A stretch of DNA of 44,731 nt, taken from a bacterium. Its GTDB lineage: Bacteria; Pseudomonadota; Gammaproteobacteria; Nevskiales; OUC007. The notes beneath the pieces were generated by a model that saw nothing but the letters and a program-made list of their open reading frames with translations, made no database searches and was not told the DNA's origin. Location of the stretch: positions 1 to 44,731 of the forward strand of contig JAAFAL010000009.1 in NCBI GenBank assembly GCA_018222345.1, written 5' to 3'. Made by a program: the position numbers and the translations under genes. Positions 1-8,615 of this stretch are shown piece by piece. How positions within the stretch are numbered: position 1 is the stretch's first letter; every line of letters starts with the position of its first letter.

Positions 1-266
1 CGTGTGCGCCTGAGGCTTGGTCGAAATACATCCCTGTATTTCGACTGCCCGTCGTGCTCACGCATTTCGGGCGCTGCGGAACTCGCTCCCTGCAGTCGCT
101 CAAACACGTCCTCGCTTGCCTCCCGAAATACGCTGCGCGCGCCGGCTGCGCCAAAGGCGCACGTTGGACGGGCGTCCTGCCCTTTTGTCGCAAGCAGTAT
201 TGCCTTGATGCAATGAGCCACGACTTGCCCATCCGATACCAATGTGGATACCAGTCGCTACGCTAG
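1..266 (+). repeat. Interspersed repeat, copy A (truncated by window start)
   Basis: This stretch closely matches the reverse complement of about 36957-37200 and, over its first 100 bases, the end of the window from 44640. It contains a perfect 10-bp stem with a 4-base loop at 21-44 (TCGAAATACA / TGTATTTCGA). All frames give Arg/Ala/Cys-rich translations with no family resemblance, so I read it as non-coding. The right edge lies just before the membrane-protein stop at 276, and the left part is cut off by the window. Confidence 0.8.
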
Positions 267-275
267 TACGAAGAT

Positions 276-1058
276 TCAGCCACCGTACAACGTCTGCTCA
301 TCATCCGGCCCCGGCATCTGCGGCGTGTCATCCATTGGCGGGCCAAAAATGTCGGCAAAACCCGTAAACGCCGTGATGAAGATCACCGGCATCATCACAA
401 GCAGGCCCAGGCCGAACGGAATTGCCGCCAGGATCGTCAGTATCAGGGTGAGGACGCCATAGACCAGAAACGGCACGATGTTGCGCAGGCAGCCCAAAAA
501 ACTGTGTTCGATGGCATCGATGGCCGAGCAGTCCGCCAGCACCACCAGCGCAGGCGCAAACCAGAACGCCATCATCAGCGGCACAGCCAGTGCCAGCACG
601 AGCAACACCAGCAACAACATCGGTTGTAAGCCCACTTGGGCAAATGCCTCGGCTTCGCCACCCTCGGCCGCGAGCTGCAAAAACTCGCTGCCAAATAGCA
701 CCAGCATCACTACCCCAGCCATCATCACGATGACGATGGTGGCGACCAGTTGCAGCGCGCCGAGCAAGATCAAGCGCCCCATGCGCTCGCCGCCAAAACA
801 GGCGAACAGGCTGCTGATTTCGAAGCGTTCGTCGTTAGCAGCCTTGGCCGCGGCGAGCATCATGCCGCCGACCAGTACCGGGCTGAACAGCGAATACAGC
901 AGGTCGCCCACAATCGGCACAAACGCCGAGGCAATGGCGATCAAAAACAGGATCACCACCATGCCGATCCAATACAGGGGCTGTTGTTTGAACAGCGCCC
1001 ACGCGTGCGAAATCCAGTCTATGCCGGCGCCGGCATGGCGCTTTTGTGCTTCGAGCAT
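276..1058 (-). CDS. BPSS1780-like multi-pass inner-membrane protein
   Basis: A 260-residue hydrophobic protein with about five or six predicted membrane segments. It starts with a short cytoplasmic stretch (WISHAWALFKQQPLYW), followed by long Leu/Val/Ile/Met runs and a short acidic, Pro-rich C-terminus. This resembles the BPSS1780 / DUF975-like family of small proteobacterial membrane proteins, whose function is unknown. The open frame extends upstream to 1616, but that part is a shadow of the next gene. ATG at 1058 is the first start after the upstream stop codon and leaves a 23-base gap. It is probably the last gene of the dapF-xerC transcription unit. Family assignment is moderate; coding status is strong. 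Confidence 0.8.
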   Translation of the reverse strand: MLEAQKRHAGAGIDWISHAWALFKQQPLYWIGMVVILFLIAIASAFVPIVGDLLYSLFSPVLVGGMMLAAAKAANDERFEISSLFACFGGERMGRLILLGALQLVATIVIVMMAGVVMLVLFGSEFLQLAAEGGEAEAFAQVGLQPMLLLVLLVLALAVPLMMAFWFAPALVVLADCSAIDAIEHSFLGCLRNIVPFLVYGVLTLILTILAAIPFGLGLLVMMPVIFITAFTGFADIFGPPMDDTPQMPGPDDEQTLYGG

Positions 1059-1081
1059 GTCGTGCCCCGATCGTACGGTTG

Positions 1082-1867
1082 TTACAGCCTCGGCAGCAGC
1101 CAACCCGTGCGGCGCTTGTACTCGGCCCACTCCGGATAGCGGCTCATCGAAGCCTCCTTGAGCGTCATATTGACAGCAAACACGCCAATCCACACCCACG
1201 CCAAAATCAACCACGGCAGCCAATGCCACACCATCAACGCGTAGCTGGCGTAAATCATGATCTCGCCCAGGTAATTGGGATGGCGCACGTGGCGGAACAT
1301 GCCGGTGGTCATCAGCCCGCGCTTGAGCTGTAGCGTGAAGTACTTTTGCGCATCCGTGGCCAGCATGATGGCCACGCCCAGCGTGTGCAGGCTGATGCAC
1401 AAGCAAAACCATGCCGCTTCGGGCAGCGGGTAAGTGGGCGTGCTGACGCCCGAGATCAGCAGCCAGGCGATCAGCCAGTACAGGCCCAACACCGCAGCAA
1501 ACGACATGAACCCGCCACCGAATGTGACCTTGACCTGCCAGTTTGGGTCGGGGAAGGCGACATCCTTGAGGATCCAGCACAGGCCATAACTGCCGTGCAG
1601 CGCCAGATACACCCACGCCGCGGTGCTGAAATTGCCGTAGTACAGCATCAGCGCGCCGACAAAAATGAAGGTGCCCGCCTTTTGGAAATTGATCACCCAG
1701 GCAAACTTGAGCAGCCTGGGGCCACCCAAAAAATCTTGTGTGAGGTAGTCAGTGAGCCGGCGCATGAACAGCGCCCAGCGCGGCGGCGGGCGCGCGCAGG
1801 CCGACGGTGTTTGTTGCGTGGTCTTCGCCACATCGGGTTGTGCCATGGCGTCCATGAACACCCCCAT
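1082..1867 (-). CDS. Isoprenylcysteine carboxyl methyltransferase-like membrane protein
   Basis: A 261-residue multi-pass membrane protein. Near the C-terminus it carries HVRHPNYLGE, the cofactor-binding signature shared by the ICMT, DUF1295 and steroid 5-alpha-reductase C-terminal families, followed by a hydrophobic stretch and an EYKRRTGW-like tail. Members methylate or reduce lipid-linked substrates, but the substrate here cannot be told. ATG at 1867 has a good GGAGGAG ribosome site. The gene lies 46 bases after xerC and 23 bases before the BPSS1780-like gene on the same strand, which suggests cotranscription. The assignment rests on the RHPNYxGE motif and the hydropathy pattern. Confidence 0.82.
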   Translation of the reverse strand: MGVFMDAMAQPDVAKTTQQTPSACARPPPRWALFMRRLTDYLTQDFLGGPRLLKFAWVINFQKAGTFIFVGALMLYYGNFSTAAWVYLALHGSYGLCWILKDVAFPDPNWQVKVTFGGGFMSFAAVLGLYWLIAWLLISGVSTPTYPLPEAAWFCLCISLHTLGVAIMLATDAQKYFTLQLKRGLMTTGMFRHVRHPNYLGEIMIYASYALMVWHWLPWLILAWVWIGVFAVNMTLKEASMSRYPEWAEYKRRTGWLLPRL

Positions 1868-1913
1868 TTGTTATGTCTCCTCCCTCGGATACTAGACCCA
1901 GGGCGGCAAACTG

Positions 1914-2819
1914 TCAGGTGTCGTCGTCCTCGCCACCGGCATGTGCCCGCGGATGCGCCGCGTCATACACCGACGCCAAGTGGGCAAAATCGAGGTGGGT
2001 GTAGATTTGCGTAGTGCCGATGCTGGCGTGGCCCAGTAGCTCTTGCACCGCGCGCAAGTCCTTGGTCGATTCCAACATGTGGGTGGCAAAACTGTGGCGC
2101 AGCTTGTGCGGGTGCAGGTGCGCCGGCAAGCCAGCGGCTTTCGCGGCTTGCGATAGCCGCGCCTGGATGGCGCGGTGCGACAGCCGGGTGCCGCGCGCCG
2201 ACACGAACAAGGCCATTTCGCCGGCAGCAGCGACAGCGGGGCGGCTGCGCAGCCAAGTCTTCAAGGCCTTTGCTGCCTGCCCACCCACAGGTGCCTCGCG
2301 CTGCTTGCGGCCCTTGCCTAGCACCCGTACCAGGCCTTCATCGGGGCGGTAGTCACCCAAGTCGATGCCTGCCAACTCGGCCAAGCGCAGGCCTGCCGAG
2401 TAGAACAATTCCATCATCGCCTTGTCGCGCAATGCCAGTGGTGTGCTGGCAGGCTGGTCGAGCAATTGGCTGATGGCATCCACGTCCAGCGCCTTGGGCA
2501 ACTTGCGGCCTGCCTTGGGCGCCTGGATGTCTGCCGCCGGGTTTGACGTTGCCAAGCCCTCGACCAACAAGTAGCGGTAAAAGCCGCGCAAGGCCGACAA
2601 GCGGCGGGCGATGGTGCTGGGCGAGCGACCCTGGCGATGCGCCTGCGCGGCCAGATCACGCACATGTTGCGGGGTGACGTCGGCCCACTGATCGACGCCC
2701 GCGCGCGTGAGGTCGGCCAAAGCGGCGTCGAGGTCGCGGCGGTAGGCGGCCAGCGTGTGCGGGGAGGCTTGGCGTTCGTCGCGCAGCCGGGTCAGATAGG
2801 CGTCAAGCGCTTTGCGCAT
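1914..2819 (-). CDS. xerC: Tyrosine recombinase XerC
   Basis: A 301-residue site-specific recombinase that, with XerD, resolves chromosome dimers at dif. The N-terminal SAM-like core-binding domain covers residues 1-90. The catalytic domain has the complete set: Arg145 (SAGLRLAEL), Lys169 (LGKGRK), His238 and Arg241 (HPHKLRHSF), His264 (LLGHASIGTT) and nucleophile Tyr273. The C-terminus ends in an acidic EDDD. Its start overlaps the end of the DUF484 gene by 17 bases, so translation is probably coupled. The order dapF-DUF484-xerC is the classical gammaproteobacterial one and separates this from XerD and phage integrases. Confidence 0.96.
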   Translation of the reverse strand: MRKALDAYLTRLRDERQASPHTLAAYRRDLDAALADLTRAGVDQWADVTPQHVRDLAAQAHRQGRSPSTIARRLSALRGFYRYLLVEGLATSNPAADIQAPKAGRKLPKALDVDAISQLLDQPASTPLALRDKAMMELFYSAGLRLAELAGIDLGDYRPDEGLVRVLGKGRKQREAPVGGQAAKALKTWLRSRPAVAAAGEMALFVSARGTRLSHRAIQARLSQAAKAAGLPAHLHPHKLRHSFATHMLESTKDLRAVQELLGHASIGTTQIYTHLDFAHLASVYDAAHPRAHAGGEDDDT

Positions 2820-3621
2820 CCGCCACTGCTGCGGTTTCGTCGGCTGGCTGCGCTGTCACGCCATCTTGCGCCAGGCAGCGCCGCAAGCCGGTGGAGGCCA
2901 GGCCGGCGATCAGGTCGAGGAACATGCTGCCCATCTCGGGCTGATAACGCTTGGGGTCGCGGCTACCAACGGCGAGCAGGCCGATGGGGTCACAGCGGTC
3001 TAGCGGCATGACCGCGGCCGATTGAATGGGCTCGTCGCCAAACAACAATGCAGCGCGGTTTTCGCTGATCGGGCCACACTCGATGATGCCGGTGCGGATG
3101 AGGTTGCGCAGTTCGCCGCGCACGGCGTCGTCACGGCCGATATTGGCCGCACCTTCCACGTCTGCTTCATACAAGCCGATGTAGCTGGCATCCACGGCGA
3201 AGTCGCGCTGCAGTGCGCGCTTGAGCACATGCACGGTGCTGGCCGCGTTGTCGGCCTGCATCAAATCAGTGGCCAAACGGTTGGTGTGGCGCACGCGCAG
3301 CTCGTTGGCACGCGCGGCCAGCGCCAGGTTGTGCAGGCGTTGGCGCAGTTGCTCGTTGCGCTGGCGCAGCACATCAACTTGGCGCTCAATCAGCGATGCG
3401 GCGTTGCCGGCATCGTGCATGATGTCGGCGGTTTCCAGCACTTGCGGGTTGACCACCAGAAACTCCGGGTGCGCGGCCAGATATTCCAGCACGTCGTGCT
3501 CGGCAATCGCGTCCAGCGCCACGTCGCGCGGCTCGCTGGCTTCGCCCAGGCTCACGCGCCGTTGGTGGTCAACGTGGTCGTCGTCCAACTGGTCAACAGC
3601 AGATTTGTGCAAACGTGTCAT
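2803..3621 (-). CDS. DUF484 family protein
   Basis: A 272-residue protein of the DUF484 family, which has a GAF-like fold and is always found between dapF and xerC. Visible parts are a family-type N-terminal segment (DVLEYLAAHPEFL), a coiled coil around the IERQVDVLRQRNEQLRQRL region, and a C-terminal GAF-like domain ending in a MFLDLIAGLAS helix. ATG at 3621 is chosen. The frame stays open to 3846, but that part has no family similarity and runs over the dapF end. Function is unknown; the constant linkage to XerC suggests a role connected with recombination or cell division. Confidence 0.92.
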   Translation of the reverse strand: MTRLHKSAVDQLDDDHVDHQRRVSLGEASEPRDVALDAIAEHDVLEYLAAHPEFLVVNPQVLETADIMHDAGNAASLIERQVDVLRQRNEQLRQRLHNLALAARANELRVRHTNRLATDLMQADNAASTVHVLKRALQRDFAVDASYIGLYEADVEGAANIGRDDAVRGELRNLIRTGIIECGPISENRAALLFGDEPIQSAAVMPLDRCDPIGLLAVGSRDPKRYQPEMGSMFLDLIAGLASTGLRRCLAQDGVTAQPADETAAVADAQSA

Positions 3622-3683
3622 ATCTTGTGTTTTGTCCCGGCGATGCGGCTCAAGTCTAGCGTGTGCGGGTTGGCAACCACTAG

Positions 3684-4511
3684 CTACAGAGTAAGCGTTC
3701 CGACGAACGCGATCTCTGCCGGGCCCGTCATCAGCAGCTTGTGGCCGACGCCGGGCCATTGAATCTGCAAGCTGCCGCCGGGCACCTGCACGGCCACTGA
3801 CTCGTCGATCAAATCCCAACGGCGCAGCACGGCAACGGCTGCACAAGCACCGCTACCGCAGGCCAGGGTTTCGCCGGCGCCGCGCTCCCACACGCGCAAG
3901 TCGATCGACTGCCGGCTCCGCACGGCGGCAAAACCGATGTTGGCGCGCTCGGGAAACCGTGCGTGGCGTTCCAGTTGCGGGCCCAGCGTTGCGACCGGCG
4001 CTGCTTGAACGTCATCAACCAGCAGCACGGCGTGTGGGTTGCCCATACTGCATACGCCGAGTTCTACGGTTTCTTCGCCAACCGACACGCTATAGCGCTC
4101 AGCATCATTGTCGGCCACAAATGGCACGGCCTTTGGGGCAAATTGTGGCGCGCCCATATCAACCTGCCATTGCCCGTCGGCGCTACGCACTGTCATCACC
4201 GCCGTACTGGTGGCAAAACGCAACGACGCCTCGCGCGACAAACCATGCTCGCGCACATAGCGCGCCACACAACGCACGCCATTGCCACACTGGCCCACCT
4301 CGCTGCCATCGGCATTGATGATGCGATAGCCGAAATCGACCTTGGGCGTTGGTGGCGGTTCGATGAGCAGGATCTGGTCGCAGCCGACGCCGAAGCGGCG
4401 GTCGGCGATCGCCGCGGCCTGCTCGGGCGTCAGCGCAATAGCGCGCTGCGTGGCATCGATGACCACGAAGTCATTACCCAAGCCCTGCATTTTCGTAAAC
4501 GGCACGTCCAT
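3684..4511 (-). CDS. dapF: Diaminopimelate epimerase DapF
   Basis: A 275-residue PLP-independent racemase that converts LL- to meso-diaminopimelate for lysine and peptidoglycan synthesis in the cytoplasm. The two catalytic cysteines are visible: Cys75 in QCGNGVRC and Cys218 in ACGSGAC. Other family motifs are KMQGLGNDFVV at the N-terminus, GNPH at 158-161 and ERGAGETLACG. ATG at 4511 gives the usual family length; the upstream extension to 4829 lies antisense to another gene. It is first in the minus-strand unit dapF-DUF484-xerC and has 47 bases to the divergent small secreted protein gene. Confidence 0.97.
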   Translation of the reverse strand: MDVPFTKMQGLGNDFVVIDATQRAIALTPEQAAAIADRRFGVGCDQILLIEPPPTPKVDFGYRIINADGSEVGQCGNGVRCVARYVREHGLSREASLRFATSTAVMTVRSADGQWQVDMGAPQFAPKAVPFVADNDAERYSVSVGEETVELGVCSMGNPHAVLLVDDVQAAPVATLGPQLERHARFPERANIGFAAVRSRQSIDLRVWERGAGETLACGSGACAAVAVLRRWDLIDESVAVQVPGGSLQIQWPGVGHKLLMTGPAEIAFVGTLTL

Positions 4512-4558
4512 GCGCGCTATTGTCGCGTATTGCGTTTGCAGAATGTAAACTTGTAGCC

Positions 4559-4840
4559 ATGTTGCGCAAGCACCAAACCCACCTGACCCGACTGCTGCTG
4601 GCCCTATGGCTGGCGGCTTCGAGCGTGGGTGTGCTGCATGCTGCCGAGCATGCACTGGATGCCGAGCAACATATTTGCGTGGCCTGTGTGGCTGGGCAAA
4701 CCGGTGCGGCACCTGCATCGCCGCCCGCCGTTGAGCTGCCTGCGCCGGTGGCCGAGGCGGCACCCGCCACACTCCCCACGGCAGTGCCAACTGTCGATGC
4801 CAGCAACAACCTCGCGCGGGGGCCACCACAGCCGTTCTGA
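4559..4840 (+). CDS. Small secreted Cys/His protein, putative zinc-uptake companion
   Basis: A 93-residue protein with an N-terminal signal peptide (hydrophobic core ending near HAAEHAL). A short conserved-looking segment with His, Glu and two Cys (AEHALDAEQHICVACVAG) follows, then a Pro/Ala-rich tail. It resembles the small proteins often encoded beside zinc-related TonB receptors and sometimes annotated as DUF2946-like or zinc chaperone. ATG at 4559 places the signal peptide correctly; an upstream ATG at 4520 would add 13 unlikely residues. It lies 65 bases before the TonB receptor gene and is probably cotranscribed with it. Metal binding is inferred from residues and neighbourhood. Confidence 0.65.
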   Translation: MLRKHQTHLTRLLLALWLAASSVGVLHAAEHALDAEQHICVACVAGQTGAAPASPPAVELPAPVAEAAPATLPTAVPTVDASNNLARGPPQPF

Positions 4841-4905
4841 TTCCGACCCTATACAGCCTGCCACTGCGGCGGCCTGTTTTTGTTGACTATTCAGGACGAC
4901 TGTTC

Positions 4906-7008
4906 ATGACTGCTTACCCGACCCGCGGGCCACTGTTGTTGGCCGCACTCTTTGCATTTTCTCTCACGCCGGCGAACGCTCAGCCGGCTGCCGAAGACGA
5001 CGATACCGTTGAATTCGACCCCATTGTTGTCACTGCCGACCCACTGGCGCGCGGCGAGCTGGACTCCACCCGTCCGGTCTCCGTGCTGGACGGTCAAGCG
5101 CTGGACCGCGCGCAAGCCGCCACCTTGGGTGAAACCTTGGACGGCGAACTTGGCGTGGCCAACTCCAGCTTTGGTGGCGGCGCCGGCCGGCCGGTGATCC
5201 GCGGCCAGAGCGGCCCGCGCGTCCGTGTTTTGGATGGCGGCCTGGGCACGTTGGACGTGTCCAGCCTCTCGCCCGATCACAACGTATCCATCGAGCCATT
5301 CCGCGCCGAGCAGATCGAAGTGCTGCGTGGCCCCGCCAGCCTGCTGTTTGGTAGCGGCGCGATTGGCGGCGTCGTCAACGTGGTGACCGACACCATCCCC
5401 ACCGCACCTGTGGATCAGGTCGATTTTTCGCTCGGCACGCAGTTCGACAGCGCCCATGACGGTCGCAGCCTGTTCGGCCATGTGGAGTTCAGCGCTGGCC
5501 CGCTAGCGTTTCATATTGATGGCCAGACCCGCCGCACCGACGACCTTGAAATCGACGGTTTCGCGGATGCCGACGCCGCCGAAGAAGGTGCCGACCCATC
5601 CGAGGCCGGCACGCTGGAAAACAGCTATACCGACACCGAAACCGGCGCCTTTGGCGTCTCGTGGGCAGGTTCGCGTGGCTTTCTGGGTGCGGCCGTGACG
5701 CAGTACGACACGGTCTATGGCATCCCCGGCCACGGCCACCATGACGAAGGCGGCGGCGAAGAAGCGGAGGAAGAAGGGGGCGTCTTTCTGGACGTGACCC
5801 AAGTGCGCTACGACCTGCGCGGCGAGCTGTCGAATCCGCTGGCGGGCCTCACACGGCTGCGCGGTGCAGTGGTCAAGAACGACTACAAACACATCGAATT
5901 CGAAGGCCCCGGCGAGCCCGGCACGGTGTTCACCAACGACGCTGTCGAAGCGCGGCTGGAAGCCTCCCATGCCGAGATCGGCGCCTTGCGCGGCGTTTTC
6001 GGCTTGCAAGTTGTCGACCGCGATTTTCAGGCCATCGGCGAGGAGGCCTTCGTCGTCGTGCCGGTCAACACCCAGCAAACCAGCTTGTTCGTGGTTGAAG
6101 AGTTCGGCCTTGGCCCAGTCACCTTGGAAGCCGGCGGGCGTATTGAACGGGTTGATCTGACCGCCGATGGCGCCGCCAACCGCGACTTCGCCGCCACGTC
6201 CTTGTCGCTGGGCCTCAACTGGGCGCTAACCGACGCGCTGCGCTTTGCGGTGTCAGCCTCGGCCTCGGAGCGCGCACCGGTCGCCGAAGAGCTGTACTCA
6301 AACGGCCCGCACCTGGCCACTGAAACCTTTGAGCTTGGCAGCCTGGCACTGGAGGTGGAAACCGCCAACAACATCGACGTCAGCCTGCATTGGCACGGCG
6401 AGCGCCTGTTTGGCCACCTGTCGCTGTTCGCCACGCAGTACGACGACTACATCTTCCAGGCCTTTGTCGATAGCAACAATGACGGCGAAGCCGACTTGGT
6501 GACTGAAGAGGGCGCGCTACCAGGGCCAGGCGAAGAAGGTGAGTTGCTACTGGTGAATTACACGCAGGCCGATGCCGACTTTGCCGGTGGCGAAGCCGAG
6601 CTGGGCGCCATCATCGTGCCGCGCGGCCCGTTGGGGGAGTGGTCGCTGCGCGTATTTGGCGACACCGTGTCGGGCGAGCTCGATGGCGGCCAGAACCTGC
6701 CTCGCATCACGCCAACGCGCATTGGCGTTGGCTTGGATTGGTCGCGCGGCATCCTCAACGCCAGCTTGAAGCTCACTGAGGTGGATGACGCCGAAGACCT
6801 CGCCCCGCTGGAGACACCGACCGACGGTTATTCGCTGTTGTCAGCCGACTTTGACTGGGCGGTCAACACAGCCGGCACGCTCAAGCTGGGCGTGCGCGGC
6901 CGCAACTTGCTGGACGAAGAAGTGCGCCTGCACACCTCGTTCATCAAGGACATTGCGCCACAGGCAGGTCGCAGCCTCATCCTGGATGCGCGTTACGAGT
7001 TTCGCTAG
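4906..7008 (+). CDS. ZnuD-like TonB-dependent outer-membrane receptor
   Basis: A 700-residue receptor. The signal peptide probably ends after ANA (residue 25). A TonB-box-like stretch (IVVTADPLARG) follows, then a plug domain (RVLDGGLGTLDVSSLSPDH, EQIEVLRGPASLLFGSGAIGG) and a beta-barrel. A His- and Glu-rich loop (GHGHHDEGGGEEAEEE, about residues 274-290) is typical of zinc receptors of the ZnuD type. DSNNDGEAD near residue 521 looks like a calcium-loop motif. It probably imports zinc together with the small protein before it. The C-terminus is odd: YEF is followed by Arg and stop, and both of these codons fall in an inverted repeat, whereas outer-membrane proteins normally end in Phe. Confidence 0.9.
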   Translation: MTAYPTRGPLLLAALFAFSLTPANAQPAAEDDDTVEFDPIVVTADPLARGELDSTRPVSVLDGQALDRAQAATLGETLDGELGVANSSFGGGAGRPVIRGQSGPRVRVLDGGLGTLDVSSLSPDHNVSIEPFRAEQIEVLRGPASLLFGSGAIGGVVNVVTDTIPTAPVDQVDFSLGTQFDSAHDGRSLFGHVEFSAGPLAFHIDGQTRRTDDLEIDGFADADAAEEGADPSEAGTLENSYTDTETGAFGVSWAGSRGFLGAAVTQYDTVYGIPGHGHHDEGGGEEAEEEGGVFLDVTQVRYDLRGELSNPLAGLTRLRGAVVKNDYKHIEFEGPGEPGTVFTNDAVEARLEASHAEIGALRGVFGLQVVDRDFQAIGEEAFVVVPVNTQQTSLFVVEEFGLGPVTLEAGGRIERVDLTADGAANRDFAATSLSLGLNWALTDALRFAVSASASERAPVAEELYSNGPHLATETFELGSLALEVETANNIDVSLHWHGERLFGHLSLFATQYDDYIFQAFVDSNNDGEADLVTEEGALPGPGEEGELLLVNYTQADADFAGGEAELGAIIVPRGPLGEWSLRVFGDTVSGELDGGQNLPRITPTRIGVGLDWSRGILNASLKLTEVDDAEDLAPLETPTDGYSLLSADFDWAVNTAGTLKLGVRGRNLLDEEVRLHTSFIKDIAPQAGRSLILDARYEFR

Positions 7009-7172
7009 CAGCCTGTCGGGCTTTCGGGATCGTCGCGAGAATTCGTCGTGTGAGTCGTATTCTGTGCGCATTTCGACGCTGCATAGTCATTCTATGCGAG
7101 GAGGAAGCGTGCAGAAGGCGGCCACACGAGGAATCCGCAGCAGATTCCGCGAAGTCCGACAGGCTGCTAGCG
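7003..7172. repeat. 170-bp imperfect palindrome (MITE-like)
   Basis: The ends are perfect 17-bp inverted repeats (7003-7019 and 7156-7172, CGCTAGCAGCCTGTCGG and its complement). The inner halves also match each other imperfectly up to a central hairpin, GCATAG-tcatt-CTATGC, at 7081-7097. The whole element can therefore fold into one long stem in either strand. No protein is encoded. The left end overlaps the last codon and the stop of the TonB receptor gene. No clear target duplication is visible. Confidence 0.8.
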
Positions 7173-7189
7173 CCTACAAACGTGGAGTT

Positions 7190-7681
7190 CTAGAACTCCA
7201 AGCCGCCGCGCGGTGCTTGCCGCGCGGCGCGCTCCAATAGCGCCGACACCTCGGCGCGCAAGGCCTGCAGTGCGGCGTTGTCGTCCATGGGCTCGCGCAC
7301 GCGCGGTTGGCGATAGCCAATCTTTCGATAGGTGTAGATCGACGACAAGGTCGCCAGCGCGGCGGCTTGGCGTTGTGGGCTGAGGCTGTCCAACTGCTCG
7401 CCCAGCGCGAGTATGTCCAGGTCCATGGACAACGCCAGGTAATCCCGTGCAGCCGACACCTCGCCAGCATCAATTTGCCGGGCAACGTACAGCGACTCTG
7501 TGAGCTTGGCGATCTCGGCATCCAACGCCGGGCGCGGTGCGGCTTGGGCTGCAGTATCTGCCCAATAGTTACCGGCGGCGACGCCCGCGCCGAACAGTAT
7601 CGCCATCATCAGCAGGCTCAGCAGCAGGGCCGGCAGACTCAGCCCCCGTTGGCGGAGGTGTTTCGGCATTTTGGCTGTCAT
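7190..7681 (-). CDS. Hypothetical membrane-anchored protein
   Basis: A 163-residue protein with one N-terminal membrane segment (LPALLLSLLMMAILFGAGVAAG), preceded by a basic stretch. The Ala/Leu-rich helical domain that follows is probably periplasmic. I do not recognise the family. ATG at 7681 is used; ATG at 7669 is equally possible. Its 5' end overlaps the 3' end of the upstream gene by 113 bases. In the overlap, third codon positions are GC-rich in this frame and T-rich in the other, so this frame looks like the true coding one. The stop lies in a 16-bp perfect palindrome (7183-7198). Confidence 0.65.
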   Translation of the reverse strand: MTAKMPKHLRQRGLSLPALLLSLLMMAILFGAGVAAGNYWADTAAQAAPRPALDAEIAKLTESLYVARQIDAGEVSAARDYLALSMDLDILALGEQLDSLSPQRQAAALATLSSIYTYRKIGYRQPRVREPMDDNAALQALRAEVSALLERAARQAPRGGLEF

Positions 7682-8615
7682 TCGGCGTGCCCTCATCGGT
7701 GCCCTTGGTGGTGTTTGCGGCGGCGGCAGAAAAATCATAGTGCGCTGGCTGCGCGGCGTCATCACAGCGGAAATACTGCACGGTCACCGCCCGCTCTGGC
7801 GTCACCAGTGTTTGGGTTTCGCCGTCCAGCGTTTGCGACTGCTGGCTGATGGTCACTGTCAGCAAGGTGCCACCGGGGTCGGTTTCGATGGTGCCCAATT
7901 GTTTGACGCTTGCACCACGGTCATCGACCCCTTGGCTGCGGTACAAACCATCGGCCAGCGACCAGTTGCCGACGTAGCCATAGCTGCCTTGTGGATCGAG
8001 CACGCTGAGTTGCTCGCGGCCGTCGGCATGTAGCGTCCAAACTTCGCCGCCGCAACGGGCGTAGCTTGTGGACCAATCGCCAATCACGTCTGCAGGGTTG
8101 GCCGGCGCGCGCGCGAACAAAATCACCCAATCGTCGGGGTTGCGCTTATCAATGTCCGACTCGCGGGTCGCCAGCGCGGTGTCGAGTTCGACGCATGACT
8201 CGCGCGCCCTGGCCTCGCCGCTATTGCGAATGGCATCGCGTTGGAATTCGGCAGTGGCGTTGCGCGTAGCACGCAAGTTGCCGCGCAGTTCACGCTGTAC
8301 TTCGGGCGACACTACGGGCAGGCCCATATCGGCTGCCAGCTCGATGGCGAAGCGCTCTTGCACGCGTTCCAGTTCCGGCGCATTGCGCGCCTGCCAACCC
8401 GCGAACGACACCCCCAAACCCGGCGCCGCGGTTGGCAAAACCGCCTGGCAAAAGGCGGCCAACTCTTCCATGGCATAGAAGTACGCCATCACACGGCCGG
8501 CGGCATCGGCCACGGCACTGCCGGCCTGCAACGGTACGGGCAAGGCTGTCAGCAGGGCTGCCGCCAAGCAGATGGCCGCAGGATTAGCCCGCGAGGTAGT
8601 TTTGCAGCGCTTCAT
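7569..8615 (-). CDS. Hypothetical secreted protein
   Basis: A 348-residue protein with a signal peptide (AAICLAAALLTALPVPLQA). A helical N-terminal half rich in Glu and Arg follows, then a C-terminal half with beta-type sequence beginning at VIGDWSTSYARCGGEVW and containing paired cysteines, reminiscent of small lipocalin-like or META-like folds. I cannot assign a family. ATG at 8615 overlaps the LysR gene end by 32 bases. The last 37 or so residues (Pro/Ala/Asp-rich, ending in an Arg run) overlap the next gene and have atypical third-position usage, so the natural end may have been lost by a frameshift. Confidence 0.65.
   Translation of the reverse strand: MKRCKTTSRANPAAICLAAALLTALPVPLQAGSAVADAAGRVMAYFYAMEELAAFCQAVLPTAAPGLGVSFAGWQARNAPELERVQERFAIELAADMGLPVVSPEVQRELRGNLRATRNATAEFQRDAIRNSGEARARESCVELDTALATRESDIDKRNPDDWVILFARAPANPADVIGDWSTSYARCGGEVWTLHADGREQLSVLDPQGSYGYVGNWSLADGLYRSQGVDDRGASVKQLGTIETDPGGTLLTVTISQQSQTLDGETQTLVTPERAVTVQYFRCDDAAQPAHYDFSAAAANTTKGTDEGTPNDSQNAETPPPTGAESAGPAAEPADDGDTVRRGRRRR

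Noticed and set aside
1059..1616. N-terminal extension of the BPSS1780-like frame
   Set aside because: It runs over the ICMT-like gene in another frame, and its Pro/Arg/His-rich translation has no family resemblance.
4512..4558. Zur box search in front of the zinc-uptake pair
   Set aside because: No dyad similar to the known Zur consensus was found in the short spacer.
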